Source: Anaerolineae bacterium
GTDB lineage: Bacteria > Chloroflexota > Anaerolineae > Anaerolineales > E44-bin32
Length of the DNA: 64,000 nucleotides
NCBI GenBank assembly: GCA_011174825.1
Contig: DUEZ01000083.1
Span: 1-64,000, forward strand
Reading direction: 5' to 3'
Positions 34,795 through 44,470 of this stretch are shown in pieces. Below the pieces are notes generated by a model, which made no database searches, had not been told where the DNA came from, and saw only the letters and a program-made list of their open reading frames with translations. Within the stretch, counting starts at the first letter, position 1. Every line of letters starts with the position of its first letter. A program made the translations under genes and the position numbers.

Positions 34795-36147
34795 GTGCGA
34801 TCAAAGGTGGAAGATCGAAACTGGAACCCAAACTCCGCCCCTCGATGGCGGCGTTTTCTACGTTGGCTAGAACCTGGAATAGGCGTTAAACGGTGGCTGG
34901 GATTGATGGTCATCGGAACCGCTTTGATCGGTCTGGGGCTTGCTATCGTTCTGCTCGATATTTATCGCTCACACCCCGAATCGCCGTGGTTGGCGTTGCT
35001 CAGTTTGAGCCCATTACCGCGTTTGTTGAGGGCGCTTATACTTGGTGCTGTTGGCGTTGGATTGCTTATCTTCGCAGTTGTATCTTTGAACCGTACGCTC
35101 CTTGCACCATATCTCAGACCAGGAAAGCCGATTGTAGATGCTGTGTCTAGACATCGTCGTCTTGGGCGTGGACCGAGAATCGTGACCATAGGTGGCGGAA
35201 CGGGCTTGTCGATATTACTGAGAGGGCTGAAAAAATATTCCGGAAATCTGACCGCAATCGTCACTGTCGCCGATGATGGGGGATCATCGGGTCGTTTACG
35301 TCGCTCCCTTGGACTTCCCCCTCCAGGTGATATTCGTGCATGTATTGCAGCTCTTTCAGATGACGAGGATTTACTTACACAACTATTTCGTTATCGATTT
35401 CTGGAGGGCGAGGAACTTAACGGTCACTCCTTTGGCAATCTATTCATCGCCGCTTTAGCGGGGGTTACGGGTAGTTTCGATCAGGGGATCATGGAAGCAG
35501 CTAGAATCCTTTCCATTCGCGGGACCGTGCTTCCATCCACAATGAGGGACATCGCGTTGTTGGCTGATAAAACCCCAGAAATGGCTGTCGAAGCTTTTAG
35601 GATTGAGGGTGAGAGTCAAATCTCTGAAACACCAGGCCGTATTCGTAGAGTTCACCTAGAACCAAATGATCCACCTGCATATCCAGGTGCGATCCAAGCC
35701 GTTCTCAATGCGGATATGATCGTTATCGGACCCGGCAGTCTGTATACCAGTGTGATCCCTAACCTGCTCATACCCGATCTCGTTAAGGCGATCCGAACCA
35801 GTCAAGCTTTCAAAGTGTTTGTATGCAATGTCGCTACCCAACTTGGAGAAACGGACGGGTATGATTGCAAGCAGCATGTGGATGCGATCGAGCGACACAT
35901 TGGCCGTGGTTTGGTAGATGTTGTTGTAGCGAATGACCGTTTTGACTATCCACTTCCTGAGGGGATCTCTGGTGTGGATCCATCCGCAACCGCAGATATG
36001 ATGGTGCCCCTTTACACTGGAGACCTTGTGGACTCAGATCGCCCTTGGCGTCACGATTCCGAGAAAATTGCTGAAACTTTGATCGCTTTGTGGGAGGAGC
36101 GAACAGGCCCACTGGATTTATCACTTGACGATGATCTTGGATCCTAA
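34795..36147 (+). CDS. yvcK: YvcK/CofD-like gluconeogenesis factor with N-terminal membrane segments
   Basis: About 450 residues. Two membrane helices (near residues 30-55 and 70-95) precede a CofD-like domain. That domain has the signature IGGGTGLSILLRGLK, then VTVADDGGSSGRLR, then PGDIRACIAALS and LNGHSFGNLFIAAL. YvcK proteins bind UDP-GlcNAc and are needed for growth on gluconeogenic carbon and for cell shape in Bacillus and mycobacteria. I chose the GTG at 34795. An upstream in-frame TTG (34759) is the -35 box itself. The gene leads directly into gap and pgk, which fits a role in central carbon flow. Confidence 0.87.
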   Translation: MRSKVEDRNWNPNSAPRWRRFLRWLEPGIGVKRWLGLMVIGTALIGLGLAIVLLDIYRSHPESPWLALLSLSPLPRLLRALILGAVGVGLLIFAVVSLNRTLLAPYLRPGKPIVDAVSRHRRLGRGPRIVTIGGGTGLSILLRGLKKYSGNLTAIVTVADDGGSSGRLRRSLGLPPPGDIRACIAALSDDEDLLTQLFRYRFLEGEELNGHSFGNLFIAALAGVTGSFDQGIMEAARILSIRGTVLPSTMRDIALLADKTPEMAVEAFRIEGESQISETPGRIRRVHLEPNDPPAYPGAIQAVLNADMIVIGPGSLYTSVIPNLLIPDLVKAIRTSQAFKVFVCNVATQLGETDGYDCKQHVDAIERHIGRGLVDVVVANDRFDYPLPEGISGVDPSATADMMVPLYTGDLVDSDRPWRHDSEKIAETLIALWEERTGPLDLSLDDDLGS

Positions 36148-36184
36148 GAGCGTCACAACTGACATCAGAAGATAGGAGAGTATC

Positions 36185-37198
36185 ATGACAACTCGAATTG
36201 GTATCAACGGCTTTGGGCGGATCGGTAGACAGGTCCTCAAGGTGATGAAGGAGACCTACCCTAAGGATTTCGATGTCGTGGCCTTCAACGACCTTGGTGA
36301 CCTCCCGACGATGGCCCACCTGTTTCGTTATGATTCTAACTATGGTCACTTTCGTGGTGAAGTAGAGGTAAAGGAAGATGGATTGGTAATCGAGGGCGAC
36401 TTTATTAAGGCGTTGTCCATGCCAGATCCAGGAACTTTGCCCTGGGATGAGATGGGTGTTGAGGTCGTGATCGAGAGTACGGGTATTTTTCGTGCTCGGG
36501 AAGACGCTGCAAAACACCTCGAAGCAGGCGCGAAGAAAGTGATCATAACCGCACCAGCCAAGAACCCAGACATCACGATTGTCCTTGGCGTGAATGACGG
36601 AATGTATGATCCGGATCAACATCACATCGTATCCAATGCTTCCTGTACTACGAATTGCTTGGCACCAGCAGCGAAAGTCGTTCAGGATAACTTCGGCATC
36701 GTCAAGGGATTGATGACAACGATCCATTCCTATACCGCAGGTCAAAATATCTTGGATTTGCCCCATAAAGATCTTCGAAGAGCCCGTGCGGCTGCGTTAA
36801 ACATCGTCCCTACCACAACCGGAGCGGCGAGGGCTCTCGCCCTGGTTATTCCAGAATTGAAGGGAAAATTTGACGGATATGCTATGCGAATACCCACACC
36901 TACGGTTTCCGTCGTAGACTTCGTGGCGGTCTTGGAGAAGTCAGCGACGACCGAAGCCCTTCATGATGCCTACCGTGCTGCGGCTGCGGGACCCATGAAA
37001 GGGATTTTGGGCTTCACGGAGGAGCCATTGGTTAGCGTGGACTATAAAATGGATCCTCGCTCGAGCGTTATCGATGCAGAATTTACCTTTGTCATGGATG
37101 GTGATATGGCAAAGGTGGTTTCCTGGTACGATAACGAATGGGGTTACTCAGTCCGCACAGCGGATTTAGCGGCGCTCATAGGAAAAACACTGAAATGA
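36185..37198 (+). CDS. gap: Glyceraldehyde-3-phosphate dehydrogenase, type I
   Basis: A 337-residue GAPDH. The N-terminal NAD site [10 protein letters not shown] is at residues 7-16. The catalytic Cys is in [12 protein letters not shown] (near residue 155), its partner His is in TIHSYTAGQ, and VDFVAVLE and [10 protein letters not shown] are intact. It oxidises glyceraldehyde 3-phosphate with phosphate and NAD. ATAGGAGAG precedes the ATG. It lies 37 nt after yvcK and 51 nt before pgk, almost certainly an operon. The long open frame on the opposite strand here is a shadow. Confidence 0.96.
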   Translation: MTTRIGINGFGRIGRQVLKVMKETYPKDFDVVAFNDLGDLPTMAHLFRYDSNYGHFRGEVEVKEDGLVIEGDFIKALSMPDPGTLPWDEMGVEVVIESTGIFRAREDAAKHLEAGAKKVIITAPAKNPDITIVLGVNDGMYDPDQHHIVSNASCTTNCLAPAAKVVQDNFGIVKGLMTTIHSYTAGQNILDLPHKDLRRARAAALNIVPTTTGAARALALVIPELKGKFDGYAMRIPTPTVSVVDFVAVLEKSATTEALHDAYRAAAAGPMKGILGFTEEPLVSVDYKMDPRSSVIDAEFTFVMDGDMAKVVSWYDNEWGYSVRTADLAALIGKTLK

Positions 37199-37249
37199 TC
37201 CAGAGCGAGACGAACAGCCTTCGAGCATGCAATATAAGGGTTCCCATCG

Positions 37250-38443
37250 ATGTTCAGTAAGAAAACGATCCGTGATGTGGTTCTCACTGGACAACGCGTG
37301 CTTGTCAGGGTCGATTTTAATGTACCCCTCGATGAGGGTCGCGTTGCTGATGACACGCGCCTCCTGGCATCGATTCCCACGATAAAGTATCTCATCGAGA
37401 ACGGCGCAAGCGTTATCCTCTGCTCTCATCTCGGTCGACCAAAGGGCAAGATCGTTCCCTCCCTCTCGCTCCGTCCGGTTGCGAAGAGGTTATCCGAACT
37501 GCTGGGGCAAAATGTGGGGTTTGTACCGGATTGTATCGGTCCTGAGGCACAAGCAGCTGCTGAAAGACTTCAAGCGGGTGAGATACTCGTGCTCGAAAAC
37601 ACCCGATTCCATCCCGAGGAAACAGCAAACGACCCTGCTTTCGCCGCGGAATTAGCCGCTTTGGCAGGCCTCTTTGTCAACGACGCCTTTGGGTCTGCCC
37701 ACAGGGCGCACGCATCGACAGAGGGAGTAGCTCACTATCTCCCTGCAGTCGCCGGATTTTTAATGGAGAAAGAGCTCAATTACCTGGGTGCAGCTTTAGA
37801 AGATCCTCAACACCCATACATCGCAATTTTGGGAGGCGCGAAGATCTCCGACAAAATTGGGGTGGTTGAACGGCTTTTAGATCAAGCGGATCAACTGTTA
37901 ATTGGTGGCGCGATGGCCAACACTTTTTTGGCAGCCGCGGGCAACGACATGGCTGACTCTCTCATCGAAAAGGAATCGCTGGTGTTGGCAAAAGACCTGC
38001 TCAAACAAGCGGGACCACGTTTGATGTTGCCTGTTGACCTGGTTGTTGCGGATGCATTCAGTGAGGACGCCAAAATTCAAACTGTAACGCCGGATGCGGT
38101 CCCCGACGGTTGGCGGGCAATGGACATCGGTCCAAAGACCATTGATGTATTCAGTGAAGCGGTGAAAGATGCCCAACTGGTCGTTTGGAATGGTCCCATG
38201 GGAGTCTTTGAGTTTGATCCGTTTGCTGCTGGCACGAACGCGTTAGCTGAAGCGGTGGCAAAATGTAGAGGCACAACCATCGTTGGAGGAGGGGATTCTG
38301 CGGCAGCCATCCGGCAAGCGGGGTTGACGGATCAGATAGACCATGTCTCTACTGGTGGTGGCGCTTCCCTTGAACTAATCGAAGGCAAAACATTACCTGG
38401 AGTGGATATCCTGCTTGATTGTGACATAGGTGATCTGAGGTGA
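37250..38443 (+). CDS. pgk: Phosphoglycerate kinase
   Basis: A 397-residue phosphoglycerate kinase. The substrate-binding N-domain shows [14 protein letters not shown] and SHLGRPKG. The hinge region and the C-domain nucleotide site show [25 protein letters not shown] and the final [13 protein letters not shown] plus [11 protein letters not shown] motifs. It makes ATP and 3-phosphoglycerate from 1,3-bisphosphoglycerate. The ATG has AAGGG upstream. It closes the yvcK-gap-pgk operon and is followed by a strong terminator. Confidence 0.96.
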   Translation: MFSKKTIRDVVLTGQRVLVRVDFNVPLDEGRVADDTRLLASIPTIKYLIENGASVILCSHLGRPKGKIVPSLSLRPVAKRLSELLGQNVGFVPDCIGPEAQAAAERLQAGEILVLENTRFHPEETANDPAFAAELAALAGLFVNDAFGSAHRAHASTEGVAHYLPAVAGFLMEKELNYLGAALEDPQHPYIAILGGAKISDKIGVVERLLDQADQLLIGGAMANTFLAAAGNDMADSLIEKESLVLAKDLLKQAGPRLMLPVDLVVADAFSEDAKIQTVTPDAVPDGWRAMDIGPKTIDVFSEAVKDAQLVVWNGPMGVFEFDPFAAGTNALAEAVAKCRGTTIVGGGDSAAAIRQAGLTDQIDHVSTGGGASLELIEGKTLPGVDILLDCDIGDLR

Positions 38444-38480
38444 ATTTGGTTTTCTCATAACCGCATCTATGAGTAGTCAT

Positions 38481-38524
38481 AGACTGGGCAAAGCGACCTA
38501 TTGGCGCTGCCCAGTCTTTTTTTT
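38481..38524 (+). terminator. Rho-independent terminator of the yvcK-gap-pgk operon
   Basis: The 10-bp stem AGACTGGGCA/TGCCCAGTCT (38481-38490 with 38508-38517) is followed by an unbroken run of about eight Ts. It is 37 nt after the pgk stop. The remaining gene-free DNA up to 38725 shows nothing else recognisable. Confidence 0.9.
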
Positions 38525-38725
38525 AGTCTATAAGCTATGACATTGATCCGTTTTTGTTAGGCATAGCGCAAATGTATTTATATTCATCACGAAAGACAGG
38601 GTTGATAACATCAGGATTTTAAGGTTACGGATTCAACGGGAGCGAACGCGTGTGGGATGAGGGTTGTCGCTTGAATGGTCTGGATGCCCCTGATCAGAAA
38701 TTTACTACTCGTTGACATCTGTATA

Positions 38726-38754
38726 TTGTTCCGTTGATCTGGCTCGTCTATAAT
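38726..38754 (+). promoter_or_regulatory. Promoter of the Ser/Thr kinase gene
   Basis: TTGTTC (38726-38731), a 17-nt spacer and TATAAT (38749-38754). Transcription would begin near 38761, about 20 nt before the ATG at 38781, which leaves the GGGAGAGG ribosome site within the leader. Confidence 0.65.
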
Positions 38755-38780
38755 GACCGCGAAATATCTTGGGAGAGGCA

Positions 38781-40478
38781 ATGTCTTTTGCACAAGGGGA
38801 GAATGTTGGGCCATATAGGATTATCGAGCAGCTCGGTCAGGGAGGTATGGCTACGGTATTCAAAGCTTACCATCCTGCGTTGGAACGGTACGTTGCGATA
38901 AAAGCACTTCATCCCGCGTTCATGGAGGAAGAAGGCTTTCTCGCACGATTCCAGCGGGAAGCGCGTGTTGTCGCTCAATTGGATCATCCAAACATTGTGC
39001 CTATTTACGACTTTTCCGAGCATAAGGGACGCCCTTACTTGGTGATGAAATTTATAGCCGGGGAGACGCTCAAAGCTCGTCTTAAACGGGAATCCCTTTC
39101 GGAGAGCGAGAGGCTTGATGTTGTCGAAGCGGTGGGGAAGGCTCTTTCGTATGCACATGGCAAAGGTATTCTGCATCGTGACATCAAACCCTCGAATGTC
39201 TTGCTATGCGATGATGGTTCGATCTACTTAGCGGATTTTGGTTTGGCACGGATCGCTGCGGATGGCGCTTCAACGTTATCTGGTGACATGCTTATGGGGA
39301 CGCCGCACTATATCTCCCCGGAACAGGCTCGAGGTGAACCTGATCTGGATGAAAAAACTGATGTTTACTCCTTAGGTGTTGTCCTCTATGAATTGACCGT
39401 CGGTCAGGTTCCCTTTGATTCTGATACACCCTTTTCAATCATCCATGATCACATCTATTCACCTTTACCTCTACCAACCAAGATCAAACCTGACTTCCCC
39501 AACCAAGTCCAGGAAGTATTGATCAAGGCTCTGGCAAAGGACAAGGAAGACAGATACGCATCGGTTGACGAGTTGGTAAATTCTTTCCGAGAGGCAACCA
39601 AGGGTATCGATATTGGAATCCTCACCCCTGAACCCACACCTCGGATAAGGGTTGTGCCCTCGCCTGCACCCAGAGAACATGTTGTTGCCCCAATTGAAGC
39701 ACCAGTTCTCGAACCAAAGCCGGATGATATCCGTGATGTGGTTCCATCTGAACCCCCTATCGTCCAACCAGAAGAGAAACGCGGACGAAGATGGCTATGG
39801 CTTGTGGCTGGTCTTGTATTTACCTGTATCTCATTCTTCATCTTCCTTGGCGCCATCAACCGCGCGAGGGAGGGAGGGCAGCCTCTATTCAGGGACACCT
39901 CGGATGAACAAACCGAATTCCTCCCCTCCCGTGAAAATACAGAGGTGTTTGCTCCAGAAGATCATTTTGTGCGTGCGGAAGAATTATTGTCTCAAGGACA
40001 TCCCGAAGAAGCACATCGAGAGTTCTTTGTCGCGGGAAACCAATTCCTCGAAGGTGGCGATTTCTTCCCAGCGGTGGAAGCTTATCTTCGTGCATATGAT
40101 GTCTCCGATAGACCCATTGAAGAACAACGGCAGTTGGAGGGTTTACTCACCGAGGCGCTCTTTCTCAGCGCGCATGGAACGGACATGTTTCCCTTTCTAG
40201 AGGGCATAGCTGAGAAGTATCCCAATTGGGGTATAGCGAAGATCGCCTTGGCAAGGGCGCTTATTGACACTGAGCGGCACAAAGAATCACTGCAATGGAT
40301 CGAGGAAGTGCTTCGCAATAACCCGGATAATATCTACGCTTTAGCGGTTCAGGCTGAATACTTTATCATCCACGGTGATATTGATAGGGGGCATGAGTTA
40401 ATCGAGGAATTGCTTGGTAGACAAGGTCTTCCACCATGGTTGGTGGATCATATAAGCAAGCTGAAACGCAAATTCTGA
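38781..40478 (+). CDS. Membrane-anchored Ser/Thr protein kinase with extracytoplasmic TPR-like region
   Basis: About 565 residues. The N-terminal 270 residues are a PknB-type kinase: glycine loop GQGGMATV, catalytic Lys41 in VAIKAL, HRDIKPSN, DFGLA and SPEQARGE are all present. A Pro-rich linker follows (about 280-335), then one membrane helix (about 338-360). The last 170 residues are alpha-helical with TPR-like units such as AEELLSQGHPEEAHREFFVAG. The kinase should face the cytoplasm and the repeats the outside. I chose the ATG at 38781 with GGGAGAGG upstream. It follows the yvcK operon; in other bacteria PknB-type kinases phosphorylate YvcK, so a link is possible. Confidence 0.88.
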   Translation: MSFAQGENVGPYRIIEQLGQGGMATVFKAYHPALERYVAIKALHPAFMEEEGFLARFQREARVVAQLDHPNIVPIYDFSEHKGRPYLVMKFIAGETLKARLKRESLSESERLDVVEAVGKALSYAHGKGILHRDIKPSNVLLCDDGSIYLADFGLARIAADGASTLSGDMLMGTPHYISPEQARGEPDLDEKTDVYSLGVVLYELTVGQVPFDSDTPFSIIHDHIYSPLPLPTKIKPDFPNQVQEVLIKALAKDKEDRYASVDELVNSFREATKGIDIGILTPEPTPRIRVVPSPAPREHVVAPIEAPVLEPKPDDIRDVVPSEPPIVQPEEKRGRRWLWLVAGLVFTCISFFIFLGAINRAREGGQPLFRDTSDEQTEFLPSRENTEVFAPEDHFVRAEELLSQGHPEEAHREFFVAGNQFLEGGDFFPAVEAYLRAYDVSDRPIEEQRQLEGLLTEALFLSAHGTDMFPFLEGIAEKYPNWGIAKIALARALIDTERHKESLQWIEEVLRNNPDNIYALAVQAEYFIIHGDIDRGHELIEELLGRQGLPPWLVDHISKLKRKF

Positions 40479-40642
40479 GCTAACTTTTGAAGTAGCGGTG
40501 AGTTTGGCCTAGAAATGCGGTTTAGAGTATTGATTCTTTCCCCTTAATAATCCCAACAAAATTTTTGGTCTGTATTGTTCTCTAACCAAACTCCCCACAT
40601 TGTTCGTTCAACGAGTTTCGTGTACCTGCACACTTCAAGGTG

Positions 40643-40787
40643 CGCAGGCCAAAGCCTGCGGCTACAAATAAAAATTTTGGGCTCATTCAAAGGATACCTT
40701 CCCGCGAGCTTTAAGCTCGCGGGAAGGTTATAACCTATATGGTCACGCCCTTTTTGGTGAGTCGAGACACGCAGGCTAAAACCTGCG
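40643..40787. repeat. Hairpin repeats between the kinase and prenyltransferase genes
   Basis: The gene-free interval 40479-40821 contains three hairpins. CGCAGGC-CAAA-GCCTGCG followed by GCTAC is at 40643-40665. A perfect 15-bp palindrome, CCTTCCCGCGAGCTT and its reverse complement around a single T, is at 40697-40727. A second unit related to the first, CGCAGG-CTAAAA-CCTGCG followed by GTTAC, is at 40770-40792. The central palindrome could end transcription from both convergent genes. Confidence 0.7.
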
Positions 40788-40821
40788 GTTACATTGTTAG
40801 ATAATTTGCTGGGATTGACCT

Positions 40822-41793
40822 TCAGATAGTCCGTTGGACCACATAATCTGCAAGTTCGTACAAGCCTTCTCGCTCTGGGGTAGAGGGCATACTTGCCAAA
40901 AGCTTCTTCGCGGTGGATGTGAATTCTTCTGCTTGTTCAAGTGCCTGATCAATGGCACCAGAATTTCGGATGTTCTGAATTAAGTGCTCAATTGTCTTGT
41001 CACTCATTGTCCGTTGCACGAGCTTATCGTGCAAATGTCCATCTTCTGGATTCGATTCCAGATAGTACAAGGTGGGTAAGGTTATCAAACCGTGTCTCAA
41101 GTCATTTGCCACGGGTTTGCCCACCTGTTCCTGCTCGCTTACAAAGTCGAGAATGTCGTCTACGATTTGAAAAGCAATACCGACGTTGTAACCGAAGGAT
41201 TTCATCGTACCTACAACCTCACTATCGCACTCGCTGAGTAGAGCAGCCCCCTCGCATGAGACTTCAAAAAGGGATGCGGTTTTTGCATAGATACGATCGA
41301 AGTATTCCTGACGGATGTCCTCGACTTCTGTACCGAAAAGCTGGGAGATCTCGCCGTTGACGATCGTCATCAACGTTCTCGAGAAGATTCTCATTAGTGC
41401 CTTCGATCCAATTCCCGAGGCCAGGTGGGCTGCACGAGCGAAAATGTAGTCTCCTGTAAGAACGGTCGCACCAAGGCTTAACTTTGTGTTAAGCGTTGGG
41501 TAGCCACGCCTTATGAGGGAGCCATCGATCAGGTCATCATGGACCAGGGTTGCAGTATGAAGCATCTCGACCGCGGCGGCTAGCGTAATGCTCGCGTCGC
41601 AGTCGGCTCCTAACATGCCACATGTGAGAAGGACCAATATAGGTCGCAATCGCTTTCCACCTGAAGTGAGTAGATGATCAATCGCGTCGTCCAATTGCGG
41701 GTGATGGCCTCCAGGGCCAGTTCGCATTCGAGCTTCGACCTCTTCAAGGTCGGCGCGGACGAGATCAAAGAATGTCGCTGCTGTCGTTTCCAT
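40822..41793 (-). CDS. Polyprenyl (trans-isoprenyl) diphosphate synthase
   Basis: About 323 residues, the length of long-chain polyprenyl diphosphate synthases such as octaprenyl or heptaprenyl enzymes. GGKRLRPILVLLTCGMLG marks the substrate-binding start. The first aspartate-rich motif is HDDLIDGSLIRRGYPT and the second is QIVDDILDF. It condenses isopentenyl units to make quinone side chains or carrier lipids; chain length cannot be fixed from sequence by eye. I chose the ATG at 41793 because GGAGT precedes it; a GTG four codons upstream is possible. Its upstream region is an end of the MITE-like element. Confidence 0.9.
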   Translation of the reverse strand: METTAATFFDLVRADLEEVEARMRTGPGGHHPQLDDAIDHLLTSGGKRLRPILVLLTCGMLGADCDASITLAAAVEMLHTATLVHDDLIDGSLIRRGYPTLNTKLSLGATVLTGDYIFARAAHLASGIGSKALMRIFSRTLMTIVNGEISQLFGTEVEDIRQEYFDRIYAKTASLFEVSCEGAALLSECDSEVVGTMKSFGYNVGIAFQIVDDILDFVSEQEQVGKPVANDLRHGLITLPTLYYLESNPEDGHLHDKLVQRTMSDKTIEHLIQNIRNSGAIDQALEQAEEFTSTAKKLLASMPSTPEREGLYELADYVVQRTI

Positions 41794-41796
41794 GAT

Positions 41797-41916
41797 TGAC
41801 TCCACTGAAAAATAGTCAACCGTTAGAAGAAGATGGGTATATGTGGGGGTGCGGGCGCAGCCCGCACCCCCACATGTACCCTTCCCTATTCTTCGAGGTT
41901 ATTTTCAGTGCACTCA
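41797..41916. repeat. MITE-like 120-bp element, copy 1
   Basis: The ends TGACTCCACTGAAAAATA (left, plus strand) and the inverse of TTATTTTCAGTGCACTCA (right) are imperfect terminal inverted repeats. The core is a perfect 14-bp hairpin, GTGGGGGTGCGGGC (41843-41856) with its complement (41860-41873), extended by TATAT/ACATG. Two related copies of nearly equal length lie at 53789-53910 and 61011-61133. The right end runs into the tatD coding sequence. Confidence 0.72.
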
Positions 41917-42719
41917 TGATTCCAACTGAACAAATCTGTAGCATTTTGCGAGGTGGTTGTAGAAATGGTGTTTATACCGACCTCAAATATATTCGCACAC
42001 TGTTGAGCTATAAATTGTAGATAGGAGGGCTCGTTCCGCTTACCTCGTTTCGGATGAGGTGTTAAATAAGGCGCATCCGTTTCCAGGAGCACGCGCTCTA
42101 AAGGCAGTTCCGCAGTGAGCTTGCGAAGAATCTCAGCTTTCTGGTAGGTGATCGGACCAGCAACACCGATGTAAAAGCCTATTTCGATAACCCTACAAGT
42201 GTTTTCCATGTCAGCCGAATTTGCATGTAGGACCCCAGAACCGTTTTTCAGGGTGGCAGGAAGTCTTGCGGACCATGTTTCGATACAACTCATGAGATCA
42301 TCGATCGCATCACGGTTATGGATCACCACTGGCAATTCCATTTCGAGTGCCAGATCAAGTTGAGTTTGAAAGACGGTTCGTTGTTTCCCACGAGGGGATA
42401 AATCTCGGAAATAATCGAGTCCAATCTCGCCGATGGCGACGACTTTTGGTGACTGTGTTAGTTCTCGTAATTCTTGCTTCGTGGAGTGATCCCAATCCTT
42501 TGCATTGTGGGGGTGAATGCCGACAGCCGCGTAGATCTCAGGATGGCGTTGAGATAATTCAACCGCAAGTCGACTCGATGCCAGATCTAAACCTGGGACG
42601 AGAATGCGATTCACACCCTGATCTTTAGCGCGCGTCAGAACTTGTTGACGATCCTGATCGAAATGAGGCAGAGTCAAGTGACAGTGGGTATCTGCGAGAG
42701 GGGTGTAATCCGAATTCAT
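41886..42719 (-). CDS. tatD: TatD family metal-dependent hydrolase (DNase)
   Basis: A 277-residue TIM-barrel protein of the TatD family. The metal-site motifs are complete: ADTHCHL at the N-terminus, [10 protein letters not shown] in the middle, PVVIHNRDA, and [21 protein letters not shown] near the end. It is probably a deoxyribonuclease or a tRNA or peptide quality-control hydrolase. The ATG overlaps the stop of the upstream phosphohexomutase gene (ATGA), so they are coupled. The last nine or so codons, ECTENNLEE and stop, fall inside the right end of a MITE-like element, suggesting that the original C-terminus was replaced. Confidence 0.9.
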   Translation of the reverse strand: MNSDYTPLADTHCHLTLPHFDQDRQQVLTRAKDQGVNRILVPGLDLASSRLAVELSQRHPEIYAAVGIHPHNAKDWDHSTKQELRELTQSPKVVAIGEIGLDYFRDLSPRGKQRTVFQTQLDLALEMELPVVIHNRDAIDDLMSCIETWSARLPATLKNGSGVLHANSADMENTCRVIEIGFYIGVAGPITYQKAEILRKLTAELPLERVLLETDAPYLTPHPKRGKRNEPSYLQFIAQQCANIFEVGINTISTTTSQNATDLFSWNHECTENNLEE

Positions 42720-44143
42720 TGGATGCCAACAATCTTCAAACCATCTTGCAGGATGGGGTCAACACGATCCGGATCCGTGGTCTCACAATAAACTCTGACA
42801 ATCGGTTCTGTTCCACTGAAACGGATTAGAAGCCAACCTCCATCTTCGAGCGAGAATTTATAGCCATCGAGTGTGTTTAACTTCGTCACCTCTAATCCAC
42901 CGATGGATTGGCTTTCAGCAGCAAGGATCTGTCTTTCAATCACTGACCGATCAACTGGGGGTAGGGGAGAATCGATCCGTTTGTAATAATGCGCCCCCAC
43001 CTTTTCAAAGAGCAACTCAACCAATTTTGATGGTTTGCGGTTCAGGCGGACCATCATGTCGAGCAAGTATAACCCAGCAAGAATGCCATCGCGTTCTGGG
43101 ACATGACCACGGAAGGCGTAACCACCCGACTCCTCTCCACCAATAAGGGCATCAACCTCGAGCATTTTCGGAGCCACATATTTGAATCCCACACCGGTCT
43201 CATAGACTGGAACTCCGTATTGTTCTCCAAGTTTATGTAACATCGATGTTGTCGAGAGGGTTTTAACGATTGGACCTCTTTCACCTCTTACCTCAAGGAA
43301 ATAATATGCAAGTAGGCCGTACACCCTCAGCTGGTCAACAAAAACCCCGTTCTCATCTCCCAATCCTACTCGATCGGCGTCACCATCTGTCACCAGGAGG
43401 ACATCTGCATTATGCTCCAGCGTAGCAGCAAGACCGACGTTAATATTGGGGGGGATGGGTTCAGGTCGGGTCATTTCAGGAAAGAGTGGATTCTCTTGGT
43501 CGTGGATCTCGATGATTCTCGTTTTTCCTCCCTCGAGCAGCCTCGTAAACCACCCACCGCCATTTCCCCACATTGAGTCGACCAACACAGTGATTCCCGC
43601 TTGACGTAAAGGTTCCAGATCGATGAGGTGAAGGATTTGTTCGATGTACGCGGGAGCAGGATCGAATCGTACGATCTTCTCTTTTGAGAGAGCTTGTTTG
43701 ATCGGCATGCGTGGTATATCTTGGTCATCGGGGGGTATTTCAGCTTCAATTTGCTTTAATCCCTCCGGATCGACAGCGCCTCCATGTCGGTCACGTACCT
43801 TAAAACCATTGTCGCTGGAGGGGTTATGGGAAGCAGTGATATTAACCGCTCCAGCAGCGCTATGATGAACGACAGCGTAGGAAATCGTGGGGGTTGGTGC
43901 GGGGCCATTGGTGAGAAGAACTTGAAATCCGTGACCAGCCAGAACTTCAGCTGCTGCAACCGCAAAACCCTCCGAGGCGAAGCGTTTATCATAACCAACA
44001 ACGACTGGTTTGGCATCTCCTTCGGTTGCTTTTAGATAGTACGCGAATCCATGAGTACAGCGCCTGACCGCTTCATACGTGTAATTATCCGCGATCCGAC
44101 CCCGCCAACCGTCAGTGCCGAAAATGATGGGCTGGTTCGCCAT
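42716..44143 (-). CDS. Phosphoglucomutase/phosphomannomutase (alpha-D-phosphohexomutase)
   Basis: About 475 residues. It has all four phosphohexomutase motifs: FGTDGWRG at the start, the catalytic serine loop [16 protein letters not shown], the metal-binding loop DGDADRVGL, the sugar-binding loop [13 protein letters not shown], and the phosphate-binding loop [12 protein letters not shown] near the end. It interconverts hexose 1- and 6-phosphates for glycan precursors; gluco or manno preference is unclear. I chose the ATG at 44143 because CTAGGAGG lies five bases upstream. It is followed by tatD with a four-base overlap. Confidence 0.92.
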   Translation of the reverse strand: MANQPIIFGTDGWRGRIADNYTYEAVRRCTHGFAYYLKATEGDAKPVVVGYDKRFASEGFAVAAAEVLAGHGFQVLLTNGPAPTPTISYAVVHHSAAGAVNITASHNPSSDNGFKVRDRHGGAVDPEGLKQIEAEIPPDDQDIPRMPIKQALSKEKIVRFDPAPAYIEQILHLIDLEPLRQAGITVLVDSMWGNGGGWFTRLLEGGKTRIIEIHDQENPLFPEMTRPEPIPPNINVGLAATLEHNADVLLVTDGDADRVGLGDENGVFVDQLRVYGLLAYYFLEVRGERGPIVKTLSTTSMLHKLGEQYGVPVYETGVGFKYVAPKMLEVDALIGGEESGGYAFRGHVPERDGILAGLYLLDMMVRLNRKPSKLVELLFEKVGAHYYKRIDSPLPPVDRSVIERQILAAESQSIGGLEVTKLNTLDGYKFSLEDGGWLLIRFSGTEPIVRVYCETTDPDRVDPILQDGLKIVGIQ

Positions 44144-44343
44144 CAAGCCTCCTAGGTGGACGTCTCATGCGTTGTCTGATAATAAGCGAGCCAGGTGATC
44201 GTTAACCTGGCCAACTCGATCTGGGGAGGGCCAGTTTGCCCATCTCGTTCCCATGTGATTATGGGTTGCAGTATGCAGCAGGCGCATTTTGGCCCCAGAC
44301 GGTGAAAATTATACCGTGAAAGGTAGGATGAGACCAGGAAAGG

Positions 44344-44372
44344 TTGATAAAAAGGCACCTTCGTGATAGACT
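44344..44372 (+). promoter_or_regulatory. Promoter of the rpsF-ssb-rpsR operon
   Basis: TTGATA (44344-44349), a 17-nt spacer and TAGACT (44367-44372). The start site would be near 44380, giving a leader of about 90 nt before rpsF. Confidence 0.62.
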
Positions 44373-44384
44373 CACGTCCGTTGC

Positions 44385-44408
44385 CACGTCTTCCACAAGA
44401 CGTGTTTT
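44385..44408 (+). promoter_or_regulatory. Terminator-like hairpin in the rpsF leader
   Basis: CACGTCTT (44385-44392) and AAGACGTG (44397-44404) form a perfect 8-bp stem with a CCAC loop, followed by TTTT. It sits at the very start of the predicted leader. It could be an attenuator or part of the autoregulatory RNA that binds ribosomal proteins S6 and S18. The S6:S18 consensus bulge is not clearly visible, so this is uncertain. Confidence 0.45.
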
Positions 44409-44470
44409 CCGCTCCCTGCCTATGTTGCCTGACATTGGATGGGGGGCAATCCCGAGGAAAGGAGATCCCC

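Noticed and set aside
35834-36766. 310-codon open frame on the minus strand
   Set aside because: It is antisense to yvcK and gap, both with clear family motifs. The translation is Cys/His/Arg-rich noise.
41835-41880. Rho-independent terminator between the prenyltransferase and tatD genes
   Set aside because: The stem is strong, but there is no T-run, and the same hairpin lies in two other MITE-like copies at unrelated places.
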